Source of the DNA: Cryptomeria japonica
Lineage: Eukaryota > Streptophyta > Pinopsida > Cupressales > Cupressaceae
Assembly: GCF_030272615.1 (NCBI RefSeq)
Contig: NC_081405.1
Coordinates: forward strand, 646,724,920-646,788,919
Reading direction: 5' to 3'
Length of the DNA stretch: 64,000 nucleotides
The notes under the pieces were generated by a model. That model was given only the letters and a program-made list of their open reading frames with translations, ran no database searches and was not told the DNA's origin. Every line of letters starts with the position of its first letter. Position 1 is the stretch's first letter. This document shows, piece after piece, positions 22,796 to 34,466 of the stretch. The translations under genes were made by a program, and so were the position numbers.

Positions 22796-24382
22796 GTCAC
22801 ATCTAGGAAAAATGGTATTGGTTTTTTGTTGAGTATATTTTGATTGAAAGTTTCTTTCTAGCTTTAGATATCTTAAATATGTATTTATATTTATTTGATA
22901 AATGCCCACAGATATTAATCTCAAGGCATCTATCTTAAATCTGTCACATTTGTATGATAGGCTCCTAGATACACTTAAAACATATGAACTAATTTATATT
23001 TCTAAGATAATAGATATAAACATATCAAAAAGTAATTTAAATATGTAAGCCAGAGTTCTTAGCCATCGTATGTATTTTTTTACCACCTTATGCTAAGTCA
23101 ATCTATGAAGAGGCTTTTAACTCTACGACTCTGAGATTTCATCGTTACCTGCTCGACTAATCCAAATGAGCAATTGTCAATTTCATCTCCTCCTTTGGCC
23201 TGCACACTTACGTCTCTCCACCCTCTTAGAAATATGGTCTCGCGGCTGCAATATTTGCAGGATATGCATACAATGGATGATCCGGGTGGATAAATGGTTA
23301 ATACTGCGATGTTTTCGGTGTTGGTCATCAGTTTTCCAAAATTGGTGGAGAGTCGAAACCTTGACCTCCTCTTACCTATACTTTCTCACCACCGCTAGAG
23401 CAAGCGGTTTTCTAGTTGATAGAAGGGGTAAGTTTCTATTTAAGCACTATTCAAAGATTAAGCGAGTTAAATGGGAAGGCCGACAGTTGGAACCGTCGGC
23501 CTCCCCCTTCGCTATGTGCACTCCCAAATGCCATGTTAGTGGCCTCTTCGGAAAAATATGGGGCATGCTCATTTTTATTCATTCAAGTGAATGGCGGCCC
23601 GATTACAAAGGATTCGAGCCTCTCAAATAGCATTAATCCATTTATTCATGCAAACTCAAAATTGTAATAGGATAATGATACATGGAGCTTGATTTAAGTG
23701 GAACCATTAAAACTTATATGTCCGATTATTTTAATAAAAATTATAAGCTGCTTAAAGAGATTTAATATTGTAATTGGGAGATATTAGAGACATGGGAATA
23801 TTGTAAAATATTATTGTTAACCTTATTTTAGAATGTAAAATAGTATTTAAAGGGGGTGATTTTTGTAATGGTGGACATGGAAGATTGGAGAATTGTGAGA
23901 GAAGTGTGAGGGAATTTCTTTTGGAGAGATTGATAGTGAATTGTTCATCTTTGTGCATTGGGAGCTTGAAATCAAGCTTCTTGCACTTGTTGGAGAAATA
24001 ATTTTGTAATTCATTATCATCTAAGGAGATAATTTTTTGATGAAGCGAGAGGAAGCTATTGTGAAGTTTGGTACTTCACTCCTTCACTTCGAAAAGTGGC
24101 GTTGGGCGGATAGGAGTAACTTTGTAACTCTTTGTAAACTCTTTTTTGGAGCATAATTGGATAGGCCTCACCCAGTTGGGTAGACCCGGAGACGTAGTCA
24201 CCTTGTGGCGAACTCCGTAATCAAATCCTGTTGTTTGTGTCTCATTTCTCTTCCTCTCTAATTTTTCTATTTCATCACTTCAATTTATTTGTAATTAAAT
24301 ATTTATGTACATGCTAATTTCAATTTGTTAAGCACAGTAATGTTAGCATTTTTATGCAATCAGTCATAGATCCTTAATCAGA
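22796..24382. other. Intergenic region with an LTR-like fragment
   Basis: 22928-23045 repeats the block at 12627-12725. 23050-23640 is less AT-rich than its surroundings, holds a 154-codon frame without recognisable motifs (23166-23630) and a strong hairpin at 23478-23501. 23640-24280 looks like part of an LTR: a TATTTAAAGGGGG TATA-like site near 23845, G-rich leader sequence and a U5-like end with GTGGCGAACTCCG near 24207 and TCCTGTTGTTTGTG near 24226. No second copy was found, so it is only a candidate solo LTR. Confidence 0.35.
23478..23501. repeat. Perfect 7-bp GC-rich hairpin
   Basis: GGCCGAC (23478-23484) and GTCGGCC (23495-23501) are perfect complements around a 10-base loop, in otherwise AT-rich DNA. 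The flanks GGGAA and TCCCCC could extend the stem with a bulge. It lies in no recognised element. Confidence 0.6.
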
Positions 24383-25146
24383 TCAATGGATTTGTTGAAA
24401 AGACTATAGAAAATTTCAAGCAAATGCAGTTATCGAGTACAAATCCAAATTCTCGAACCTTTACCAACATCCTCACTGCCTGTGTTAGAATGGACGCTTT
24501 TCTTTCTCTTCCCTCTTTTTTTTGTTTTTTCTCCCTCCATTCAGACCATACAACCTCCTTTACTAAGCACACAAGCGATTTCCTCTTTTCAACACAACTT
24601 CAATTATTACATACCTATATTCTCAAGAACACCCTTTGACAAGGTTTAAAAGTCCACTCTTCCATCGCTCATAGGCAATTCACATTCGCTACATGCACAA
24701 CTTTTTATAATTAGCTTATTTACATGTATGCCAAGTGCAGGAGTTTATGTAACAGTCGTGATTGACATGGCTACAAAATGTGGAAGCATAGACAAGGCGT
24801 GTGACTTGATTGATAGAATACCTCAAAGAAATGTGTTCTCACAGGCTGCTATGATCAGAGGTTGTGCACAAAATGGATTTTTTGGAAAGGTGTAGAGACT
24901 TTCAAGGAAATGCAATTGACAGGGTAAAGCAAAATTCTATAACTTTCACAAACATACTCCCTCCCTGTATGAAAATGGGAAATTTGGAACAATGTATGGA
25001 CATCCATCAAAGGAAAATGGAAGGTCGTCTTGGAAATCATCTCGTAGACATGTATGCAAAATGTGGAAGCATCTTCAAGGCACGTGAACAAGGCACGCAG
25101 ACAAGGCGTGTGAATTGTTTGACAAAATGCCTAAAAGAAATATGGT
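24383..25146 (+). pseudogene. PPR protein pseudogene, 5' part (split by a retrotransposon)
   Basis: Pieces of the plant PLS-type pentatricopeptide pattern appear in shifting frames: INGFVEKTIENFKQMQL and TFTNILTACVRM (24383-24490), HSSIAHRQ and YMYAKC (24650-24745), KCGSIDKACDL, PQRNVFS and GCAQNG (24780-24880), TFTNILPPC, MDIHQ and LVDMYAKCGSI (24945-25075), FDKMPKRN (25120-25140). PPR proteins bind organellar RNA and edit, splice or stabilise it. This copy has many stops and frameshifts. It is cut exactly after the RN of the motif RNVVSW by the element starting at 25147; the remainder (VVSW...) resumes at 35678. It is closely related to the fragment at 59440-60170. Confidence 0.8.
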
Positions 25147-26341
25147 TGAAGAGGAGAAAATTTGGGCCTAATGGTTAGAGTATAAACCAAATAAAAACAC
25201 AAAACAATGCATTCAAATACACAAATAAAACATTATACCTTCACTTCTCACTTCTTCCTCCAATTGAGCTTGATGAATTCAATTGCACCCACGTGCTCCA
25301 CTTGATTTGCTCCATGAATAGGGGATATGTGGATTGCTCCCCACTATAGAACAAGATTGGATTGGATTAAAGGATAAGTGTGGATGAGATGGATTGGCTA
25401 AGTGTGGAATGTTTTTGGCATTATGATGATATGGGTGGATGATTGCTAAGAACACTAACTTGATGGATGACAATAAAGGGGAGGAGATCCCAATTTATAT
25501 ATTTGAGGAGGCCAAAATGGAAGGCCAAGATTGATTTTGAAATGAAGGGTTGAGATTGAAAGAAAGAGTGGGAGAGGATTTGGAGGACAAGGTGTGGGAT
25601 TCAAGAGATATGCCATAAAGGCATTTCTTGTCTCCACACCTCTCAAGGTACACAGGGGGAAGAGTTCCCAAAGTACATTGGGGAGAGAAAAATGAATGAA
25701 AAATTCCTTGGAGAAAGGGGAGAGGAATAAAAAATTCCAAAAATAAGAGGATGTGTGGAAAGACTAAATGAGAAAAGGAATTAAGAATTCCTTGGGAAGA
25801 GGATGCATTGGGAGATTCAAAGAATTTGAATTTCCTTGAAAGGATCAAAGTGGGTAGTATGATGAGATGGGAAAACTATTTATGGCAAAGAGGGGATGTG
25901 CAAATTATTAAGGGTATTGATTAGGTGGCTTAATGAAGGATTATAGTGCAAGAGGGAAAGTTAGGAGGATGTGACATGAGGAGAGATAATGAGGGGAGGA
26001 ATATAAAATTGGAGGATAATGATAAGCATGATTAAGTAAGAATTAATTAGGCTAAGTGATGATTAGAAGAAGTGATTTGTAGGAATCATGCGACTTAAGT
26101 TAATTAATTATAATTAATTAACTAAGAAGAGTTTAGAAAAAATAATGATTGAGATGACTTTAGTAGAATGGGGAAATAATTAATTTATTCATAAATTAAC
26201 TGTTGGACTATAGTGATAAAATTAATTAAATTTGATTTAATTAATTTTAAGAAGAAAGGGACTCACACAATTAAATTAATTAATTAAGTGGAGAGGCTTA
26301 AATTAATTAAATATTAATTTAATTAATTTTAGGTGTCTACA
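25147..26341 (-). repeat. LTR (3' in element orientation)
   Basis: 1195 bp. In plus orientation starts TGAAGAGGAG and ends GTGTCTACA. Contains TTAATTAA-rich tracts near 26100-26330. Confidence 0.9.
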
Positions 26342-27044
26342 TTTTGCCCCTCTTTGATACAGCATCATGAAATGATGTTATATCAAAGAAGAATAAAACA
26401 TAGTGGATGGAAAGGATAAGGACTAGTAACATGATTCTCCATTCATAAGTCAGATGAGGAAGGATGATGAGGAGGTAGTGGTATGCCCCCTCTAGAGGAC
26501 ATGTGGGTTCCAGGAACATGGGTGTTCTCTTGAAATGGATAGAAGGTCGAGATGATTGAGTATGAAAGGATGTAAAAAGGATAAGGATGATGAAGGGGGA
26601 ATGAATGAATTGGAGTCTCCAAGCTAAAAGGATGAAATGAGATGAAGTGGATGGGATTTCTTGTTGTGTAGATGTGGAGACAAAACCTACTTTTGACTTT
26701 GCAATGGACTATCTACACCACTAACTATAGAAGTCGAGATGTTGTGAATATCTGATGCGTGGACTAGACTCTCAAACAATAGGTATCTCAATGCACATAG
26801 GTTTGGAAACACCGATTATGGTGTAGATGCGAGAGTGTTGGATCGTACAAGAGAAACCATCAAAGATGCCATACCACAAAAACTATGCTCCATTATACAC
26901 CAACCAAGACATACCGAGATTTAGGATGATCAAGGCAACCCTGAATAGATATAGTCCTGGGACACAAGATAAAAATCAAAGTGAAAAGCTCAATCATGCA
27001 AACAACATGCACATGGCCAACTGATATCTCTTTCCAAGAGTAGG

Positions 27045-27210
27045 ATGTGGATTTGGATAGATTGTCGAACATGAGAAGGATACATCCTGATGGGTAGGTG
27101 ATGGATTTGGATAAACTACCAGACATGGGAAGGATGCATCCCAATGGGCAAGTGATGGATTTGGATAAACTACCAGATAGGGGAAGGATGCATCCTGATG
27201 GGCAAGGTGA
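27045..27210 (-). repeat. 54-bp tandem repeat, three copies (codon-phased)
   Basis: ATTTGGATA recurs at 27051, 27105 and 27159, each 54 bp apart, within matching units containing GGAAGGATGCATCC. Because 54 is 18 codons, the minus-strand frame keeps an 18-residue repeat (DASFP...VVYPNPS). A 32-bp doublet (ATTGGATGAGATGGGG at 27459 and 27491) lies nearby. Confidence 0.85.
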
Positions 27211-30200
27211 TTAGATAGATTGATGGATGACAAAAGACAATCCGGTTGTGCAAGGTCTATAGATGGGAGGATTGTCACTTGGATTTGGTTAACATGATAT
27301 GGATGGGTGTTTGGATTATGCACAAGTCAATATAATCTCAGATAGATGGGAAAATCTTAGTGTGATGGGGTAAAGCTCAGTTTGATTGGATAAATCTCAG
27401 TGTGATGGGGACATAAATGGATTGGATAATATGGGAGGGGGATTAATGATTGAATAGGATTGGATGAGATGGGGAATATTATTAGATTAGATTGGATGAG
27501 ATGGGGAATATTATTGAATACGATGGGATTGGATTGTGGACATAGGATAAATGGATTGGAAACAATGACAAGGGAGAACATAGTCTTGGTAAAAGGATGG
27601 AATGGAGGAATAGATTGCTTGAATAGGAGATGGAGGGATTAAGGAGATGGATAGCGATAGGATATGGAGGAGTAAAGAATGAAATATAGGTAGAATGGGG
27701 ATCCAAGAACTATGTTGAAAAGGAGTGCAATGCCCCACCTTAGAAGATAATGCAATTAAGGATGGAAGGATGGTGGATAAAAATGTATGAGATATGGATG
27801 TGGAGGGATTTAGGCTTACATTTTCCAAAGCATGCATATACATTATTTTTTCCTCTAGCATGGTCAAGACCAAAGGTAGGAATGGAGGATGCATTTGGAT
27901 ATAATGAGATGGAGGATATGGATAGGATAGTCAAGATCAAAGATAGGGAAGGAGAATGGAGTTAGATAGGATTTGGATAGAGGATAAGGGATATGGATGA
28001 TGTCAATAATAGGATGGCCTGGATGAAGCTGGCCCCCAAGTGTAGAGCACAAGAGGATGAGGGGATTAAAAATGACGCTTGTTTACAAAATTTTCGTCAT
28101 GGTACTTACCCAAGGTGCCACAAGGCGTAGTTTTCACCATTGGATGGATTTTTAGTTTTTAGTTTTTATTTTTTTTCTCTTTTATTATTTTTTTTTATGG
28201 TAGTGGATGTGTGAAAGGGAGATGGAGGGAGGACTCAAGTATCCAGTTCCATGGATAGTATCCCTTAAAGATGTGCTATATTGAACCAAGATAACTGGAG
28301 GTATGCTCATAGATGTTGGTAGAAATAGATGGGAAGATGGAATGAATGGAAGATGGAGGGGGTTTAGAGGGGGAAAAATCAACCTCTTCGATAGGCGGAT
28401 AACAACCTCTCAAAAATTCACTAACCGACCTATCCACTCAAGATGTAGTATGTATTTGTACATCCTCTGATATCTCTTTGCACAAGGATGCACACAGATT
28501 ATGGAAAATAGTCGGACGCGCTAGCGTCCTGTGCGGACAGAATGCAGAGTTTGCATGGAAGGGCACAATGTAATCGATATGTGTTCTAGATTAATTTAAA
28601 TGCAATAAATGTATATAAAAGAAGGTAAAACGAATATATAAATGGAATGAAAGCCACAAAGGAAAGGAATAAGATAATCTCACAACTAGTCCATGATATG
28701 AAGCCTCTAGCTAAATAAATCTTCTCTAATGCAGCCTGCACACAAACCAGATAGGAAAAATGGTTGGGGTTGCTTGGGGACTTACCTCAATCAAATCCTT
28801 GTTTTGGTGTTTCCACCTCCACAAATAGCTAGATAGATTGATAGAATAAAAGATAAATGCAAGATAAGATAAATGATAAATGATAAACGATAAATGATAG
28901 AAGAGGGATGTGATAAATCCCAAGATGCCCAAAGTCAGGATAAATAGATAGATATTACCAAAGAGGCTTGAGAAAGCCAATGGAGTTGCAAAAGAATATT
29001 GTGAGAGCTTGAGAGTGTTGTAGCAAACTAGAGACTGTTGTAGCAAGCGAGAGAGAGCCCAAAGAACAAGAGGGATTGTGTCCAGAATCTAGGGAGCCTC
29101 AAAGAAGAGAAAATATAGATTTAAAAGAGAGAAGAGGAGGGAAAGAAGAGGTTGGCGAGCCATTTAGAATATTTTGAGCCATTTCCACCGACATGTGCAG
29201 GTGACAAGTGGAAAGGCGAACTCAGAACCAACATTCAAACGTTAAGATATTGCGGGATGAATGCGCGACATGCGAATGTCCACGTGACGCGCTAGTGTCC
29301 AAATGAATCACGCTCGAGAACGACAGGAGACAAGGGAGACATGCAACTAACAAGAAACAAAAGTTGAAGCATAATGGTCGAAAGGTGTATTGAGCATCCT
29401 GAGAGGTAAAAGGTTGATGCAAGGGCTGAAGTGAGCCTACTCAGGTGTTAGGGGAATGGACACCAAAGTAGTTTTCCAAAAGATGTAGGTTAAATTACAA
29501 AGGGGTATGAAATTTTTGACACTAAAGGGGGGTAAGGATTTATGCAAAAGATAGAATTAAAAGGATGGGATTATGGAGAATGGATGTTGGACAATGAATG
29601 GGATTGTGAAAGACTTGTGGATAAATGGATGGGGATGTTGGGAAGATCAACATTAGCACACACCTTGAAGGGTGGTGGAGTTGTGGAGGAAAGGATTTTA
29701 AATTAGATGGAGGATAAAATATGAATTTTGGGACATGAGGACCCAAAATAGATGAAGGGGATGATGGACTTAAGATAGTGGATTTTGAGACGTAAGGGCC
29801 CAAAATGGATTTTGAAGATGGAGGATTAGAGGACTTATGAGTGGAGGGAGCTTTTGGATTAGAAATTTTGGATGCCAATTTGGATTTTTATTTGAGGTGC
29901 ATTTCTTCTATGAGTAGCTTTGGAATCCACATAGTTTTTGATTTTTTCTTTTTGGGCCTTTGTGGCCTTTTAGATTTTTATTCTTTTGGATCATATTTTT
30001 ATTTTTTTGAGAATGTCTTTTTGAGGGTACATGTTGATCCTTGGATTTTGTGGATTTATCTATTTTCAATTTGGCATCCAAATTGCTTCCAATAGCAATG
30101 GTGCGGGTGCATGAGGATGGATGACTTGGAGGCTTTATGGATGGGATGATGGAGGGATAATGTTGGAAGGAATTCAAGGATGTGTGCCTTCGTTGATCTT

Positions 30201-30713
30201 TCTTAGGGATCATTTGAGGTCATGGAGTGGTGGATGGAGGGATGTAAGGACCCAAGATGGATGAAAGGGATGACGGGTTTAGCGTTGGAACATAAGGACC
30301 CAAACTGGACGTGGATGAGGAAGGAATGGACTCTAGGATGTAACGACCCAAAAGGGTTTTCGAAGATGTGAGATGGTGTGATTTTGATTTATATGAAGGG
30401 ATTTTGGATTTAGGAGGGATGGAATATATACCAACAACTTGAGCATGAGCTTTGTAGCCAAGGCCATATGAACTTATATTTTCTTTGACTTGAAGGGGTT
30501 CCAATATGCCTTGTTCATGTAGGCCTAACCTTTTGCCTTGATAATTCATTTTTTGACAAATTCTTTTTCCAATGCGATACTTATTATTTTGGAAACAAGA
30601 TGCGAGTCCATTTTGAGGGGTATGGGATGTAGAAGGGATTGTAAGCTCTTGGAGGAAGCCATAATGGATAAAGGTGAAGAACCAAGTTGATAGGTATGGG
30701 ATTCATGGATGGC

Positions 30714-30956
30714 TTAGATAGAGGTGATGGGATCTTGTGGAGGACTAGGGTCATGTGGAGGATTAGGATCATGTGTGGGACTAGGAGGAATATTAGGATC
30801 ATGAGATGGATTGGTATCATGACATGGAGAGGGAGGAATACTTTGATCTTGACTTGGGATGAGATCATATGGTGGAGTGGAGGGGAGACTTGGATTTGGA
30901 GAGGCATCATGAGATGGAGGGATGCTTTGGTCTTGAGATGGAAGGGGATCATGCAA
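30714..30956 (-). CDS. Asp/His/Pro/Ser repeat ORF in the LARD interior
   Basis: A minus-strand frame built of variants of a short HDPNPP/QDQSIPPS unit. It is a low-complexity coding-like stretch produced by degenerate tandem copies of an 18-30 bp GGATCATG-type unit (30727-31070 on the plus strand). No fold or function can be assigned. It may be part of a decayed gag-like protein together with 31317-31787. Confidence 0.25.
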   Translation of the reverse strand: MHDPLPSQDQSIPPSHDASPNPSLPSTPPYDLIPSQDQSIPPSPCHDTNPSHDPNIPPSPTHDPNPPHDPSPPQDPITSI

Positions 30957-31316
30957 TAGGGTGGAGGGGATAGTTTCCTCTTGAAATGTAATGGGATTAT
31001 GAGATGGAGTGAAGGGTAGACATGGATTTTGGGATGTAGAGGTATCATGAGATGGAGGGATGTTTTGATCTTGAGGTGGAGAGGAATCTATGCTAGCATG
31101 CTTTGGAACAAGCTCTTGACATGTTTGGGGTCGTGGGTATGGTGTGATGGAGGAGGAGGTGATTTATTTGACTTGGATGGATAGGGGGATGTGAGTATCA
31201 TGAAGTGTAGGGGATTGAGGTGTGTCTTGACGGGGAGGGGATGGAGGTGGATGTAGGACTTAAGGAGATTGGGAGAATTTGTTTTGAGGTTGGGATTTTG
31301 TCTCCTTTGCTAGAAT

Positions 31317-31787
31317 TTATTGGATAAAATTACGAAGAAAGGACTTGGAGGATGGGGATGATGTGGGTTTTGGAGGATGAGGATTATGCAGAGGTTTAGT
31401 GTTAGATGGGGGATTGGGATTATGGATTGGGGGATTGTTATTAAGGCTTGGAGGACTATGGTGTAAGTGACTTGGATGGGCAGTGGAGGTGATGAAGGTG
31501 TTGTAAAAAGATGAGGATTGTGATGTGGATGGGGGGAAAGATGGAGGTATACATATTGGATTGAAGGGGTATGTGGATGAGGGATAATACGAAGACATGG
31601 GTGGGGAATAAGGAGAATTTCCTTTGTCAAAGGTGGTAGAAGGATAAGGGATATGAGATGAATTGGGATTGACTTGGTAAGTGGATTGGGGTGGGAGACA
31701 TGAATAGGAAGAAGTTGGACAACTTTGACGCATGTATGAGCTGGATGGGCATGGTTGATGGGGTGATCCTTGAACTTCCATAACCAT
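31317..31787 (-). CDS. Pro/Ser/Tyr-rich ORF, possible gag-like N-terminus of the LARD
   Basis: A 156-codon frame starting MVMEVQGSPHQP with repeated SSY, PPS and YPFNP elements; an overlapping frame of similar length is its shadow. It is the first sizeable frame downstream of the LARD leader on the minus strand, where gag would be expected, and recalls the Tyr/Pro-rich ORF at 18739 in the other pol-less element. No zinc knuckle or other domain is visible. It may be a degenerate gag-like protein or fortuitous low-complexity sequence. Confidence 0.35.
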   Translation of the reverse strand: MVMEVQGSPHQPCPSSSYMRQSCPTSSYSCLPPQSTYQVNPNSSHIPYPSTTFDKGNSPYSPPMSSYYPSSTYPFNPICIPPSFPPSTSQSSSFYNTFITSTAHPSHLHHSPPSLNNNPPIHNPNPPSNTKPLHNPHPPKPTSSPSSKSFLRNFIQ

Positions 31788-33689
31788 TTATTCAAACCAA
31801 CCCATGATGTTTGAATGTGGATTTTGGGCCGCCAACTTTTCTTTTTGTGAGTGTGTGTAGACCATGCAAGGGTAACCTCAAAATGATGAGAACAAGGTGA
31901 AAAGTTGGAATTGGATCAATGGACTTGATCAAGAAAGGTGATGAGATGATGTTAGATGAAGATGAGGACTAGGACTTAGCAACTTTGGATTTGATTGAGG
32001 ATTGATTGGATTCAATTTGATTTGTTTGGATTGGATTTGATTTGATTGGATTGGATTTGTCCTTCGATTGAGGACAAGATTGATTTTAATTAGGATGACA
32101 CCTAAGCCCTTGGATTAGGACTCAAGTAGGGATTGATGACGTGGACCACAAGCAAGGTAACGACCAAGCTAGGTAAAACTTAGACCTTTGGATTAGGATT
32201 AATTGATCAAGCCTTCTTCTACTTAGGACAACCTTAAGTTCCTATGAAAAATAGGGAAAAAGGATTGGGGTTTTGATCAACCCAAAATGATTAAGAAAAG
32301 GTACTTGGGGGAGATTCTTTCCCAAGCACAAGAGCCAATTGATGATTGATTAAAGATAAAGGTCTAAATCAAACTTTCACAAAGTGTTGACCTAGGATGA
32401 GGATTGATGATTGATGATTGGATTAAAGGATTGATTAGGTTGATATGCTAAGTCCTCAACGATTGGAGGAAAATGATTATGAAAGATTGAATTGATGATA
32501 GGCAGAAGAAGGGGAAGATTACTCGAGACTAGATTAATAATTGGATAGAGATATTGGTTGGGGATCGATGATCGTTTGGATGGATAAAAATTGATCCGGG
32601 ATTTAGCTCGAATGAAGATGATGAAATATGGGTTTAACAGTGACAAAGTTGAAATTGAAGAGTTTGGTCAAATTTGGGAATGTTTTGGATGTTATCTACT
32701 CTTGGCAAGAGAAATCAAACAATGACAAGCACATTGGCCAAGGCAAGACTTTATGACAAGCATGAAATTGAAGGGGGCCTAGATTATCCCAAACAAAATT
32801 TCACTAGTTTTGCACAAATGAAGACACCTGTCAAACATACAACTTAGGCTAGAAAGTGGAAACCATTCAATAGGCCTCTCGCACAAGCAATACCTCAAAC
32901 AAGCGAACAGATAGAGATTTTGGTAGCACTGACTCCCCCTTATAGTGCACTCACTTCTCGAGCATACCAAATTCTCTTACCCTAGAGATCCAAAGATCTT
33001 TTAACCGAGGGATTCTTGTCTCATCTTGAGTGGGTACATGAAAGGTAGCTTCACGGTACGATCTGCATCCTCTGCACTATGAATGTGGGATTTTTGGTTG
33101 TTAAACAAGGTTCTTAGTGTAATTTTTGAGGGATCACCGATCCAACAATAAATTCTTGAAGCAAGCCACTTAAGGCTCTAACTAAGCTTATCGGTGCAGG
33201 GAAGGCCCTCGCATATGTCAAATTCACTCAGCACTTTAGCTGCCTGACCAACTTATTTATATAGAGGCTCAGAAAAACCCATTGGAGATCGCGTCGAGAG
33301 AGTTGATATCCCCGACGTGTCCCAATTCAAAGTACCCTTGTGGGGTGATGAAATCCCCAATCAAGAATATCCCTCTCTACAAAATAAAAAAGGTGGGTGT
33401 TGTTGATCACTCTTTCTCTTACACCCAAGGTCCATGAAGGTGAGGGGAGAGGATACTCAAGTGCAACGGTGGGTCCACCCAAACATGTGTGCAAGCGCAC
33501 AAAATATGAAAAACACTTGTTAATTTTAGTCCCACATGCAAGGTTTTCTAATCTAATTTGCAAAAAAAGAAACTAAACTAGTGAGAAAGATTTGTTCTTT
33601 GACGAGTGGGGCTGCAAAAAAAGTTAGTAGTCTAAAAATATGATTAGACTAATGAGAAAACCCACAAAAGACTAAAATTGAGTTGAGTA

Positions 33690-34445
33690 ACAAAAATATC
33701 CTAAGGTTACAATGCGAACGTTGAACCACAGGCGCAAACATTGAAACAATTGTGCAAACATTAAAACATCCGCGCATATGCTAAAACAGTATGCGCTCAC
33801 ACTACCAAAACAAAAAGCGAGAAAATAACATAGATTTGAAATTTCAAAATTTGAATTTTAACCTACTAAAACATAGACGTCGATCCTATGCGCAGAGGTT
33901 AGGCATTTGCATAGACGCCAAACTAGGAATTAAATGCAGAAATAAAGTTAGTTAAAAATTTGAATTTTGAATTTTTGAATTGAAAACTGAGCGGGCCTTT
34001 TCTGGTTCAGCGTAGACGTCGAACCAGGGCATAGACATCGACTATCTGTGCAGACGCTAAAGTGTCAAAAGACCCAAAAAACCTAGCTAATTTTCCCAAA
34101 GATTCACTAGTCTGGAAAAAAAACAAAAAGTAAACAACTAACCTAGATTGTTTTTGATCTTTTGATTAGTTTTTTAATGTTTAGGTTCTTTTTAGATTGT
34201 AAAAACTAAAAATAAAGCTATAAAATTGAGTGTCCAAAGACATTATGCAGAGACGTTGAAAGACAACCGGGCTGCAAAAATGACAGTTAGAAAAAAATGA
34301 ATTTGAAGCGCAAGCATTGATCTACAACGGAGATGTCGAAACAACCAGACACATATGTCAATTTGCAAGTGCAGGTGCTATTCCGGAACCTGCAAGCTAA
34401 AAACTCACCAAAACTCAAATTTGTGGTTAGAAATTAGGGACGTGG
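33690..34445 (-). other. Leader of the LARD with repeated GCGCAGACGTYGA-like motif
   Basis: Between the primer-site-like motif and the interior, variants of GCGCA-ANACGTTGAAM (plus orientation) occur many times: near 33714, 33730, 33745, 33770, 33875, 33910, 34010, 34030, 34055, 34245, 34305 and 34330. Similar CpG-rich strings (GACGCGCTAG) occur at 28515 and 29285. No ORF is present. Confidence 0.5.
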
Positions 34446-34466
34446 GTCCCACCGGGTGTGCCAGAA

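Noticed and set aside
23600-23622. GGATTCGAGCC resembling a pol III B box, possible SINE or tRNA
   Set aside because: No matching A box at proper spacing, no cloverleaf and no tail.
23166-23630. 154-codon frame in a relatively GC-rich block
   Set aside because: No recognisable motif, unusual Trp/Cys-rich composition and overlapping alternative frames; kept only as a note.
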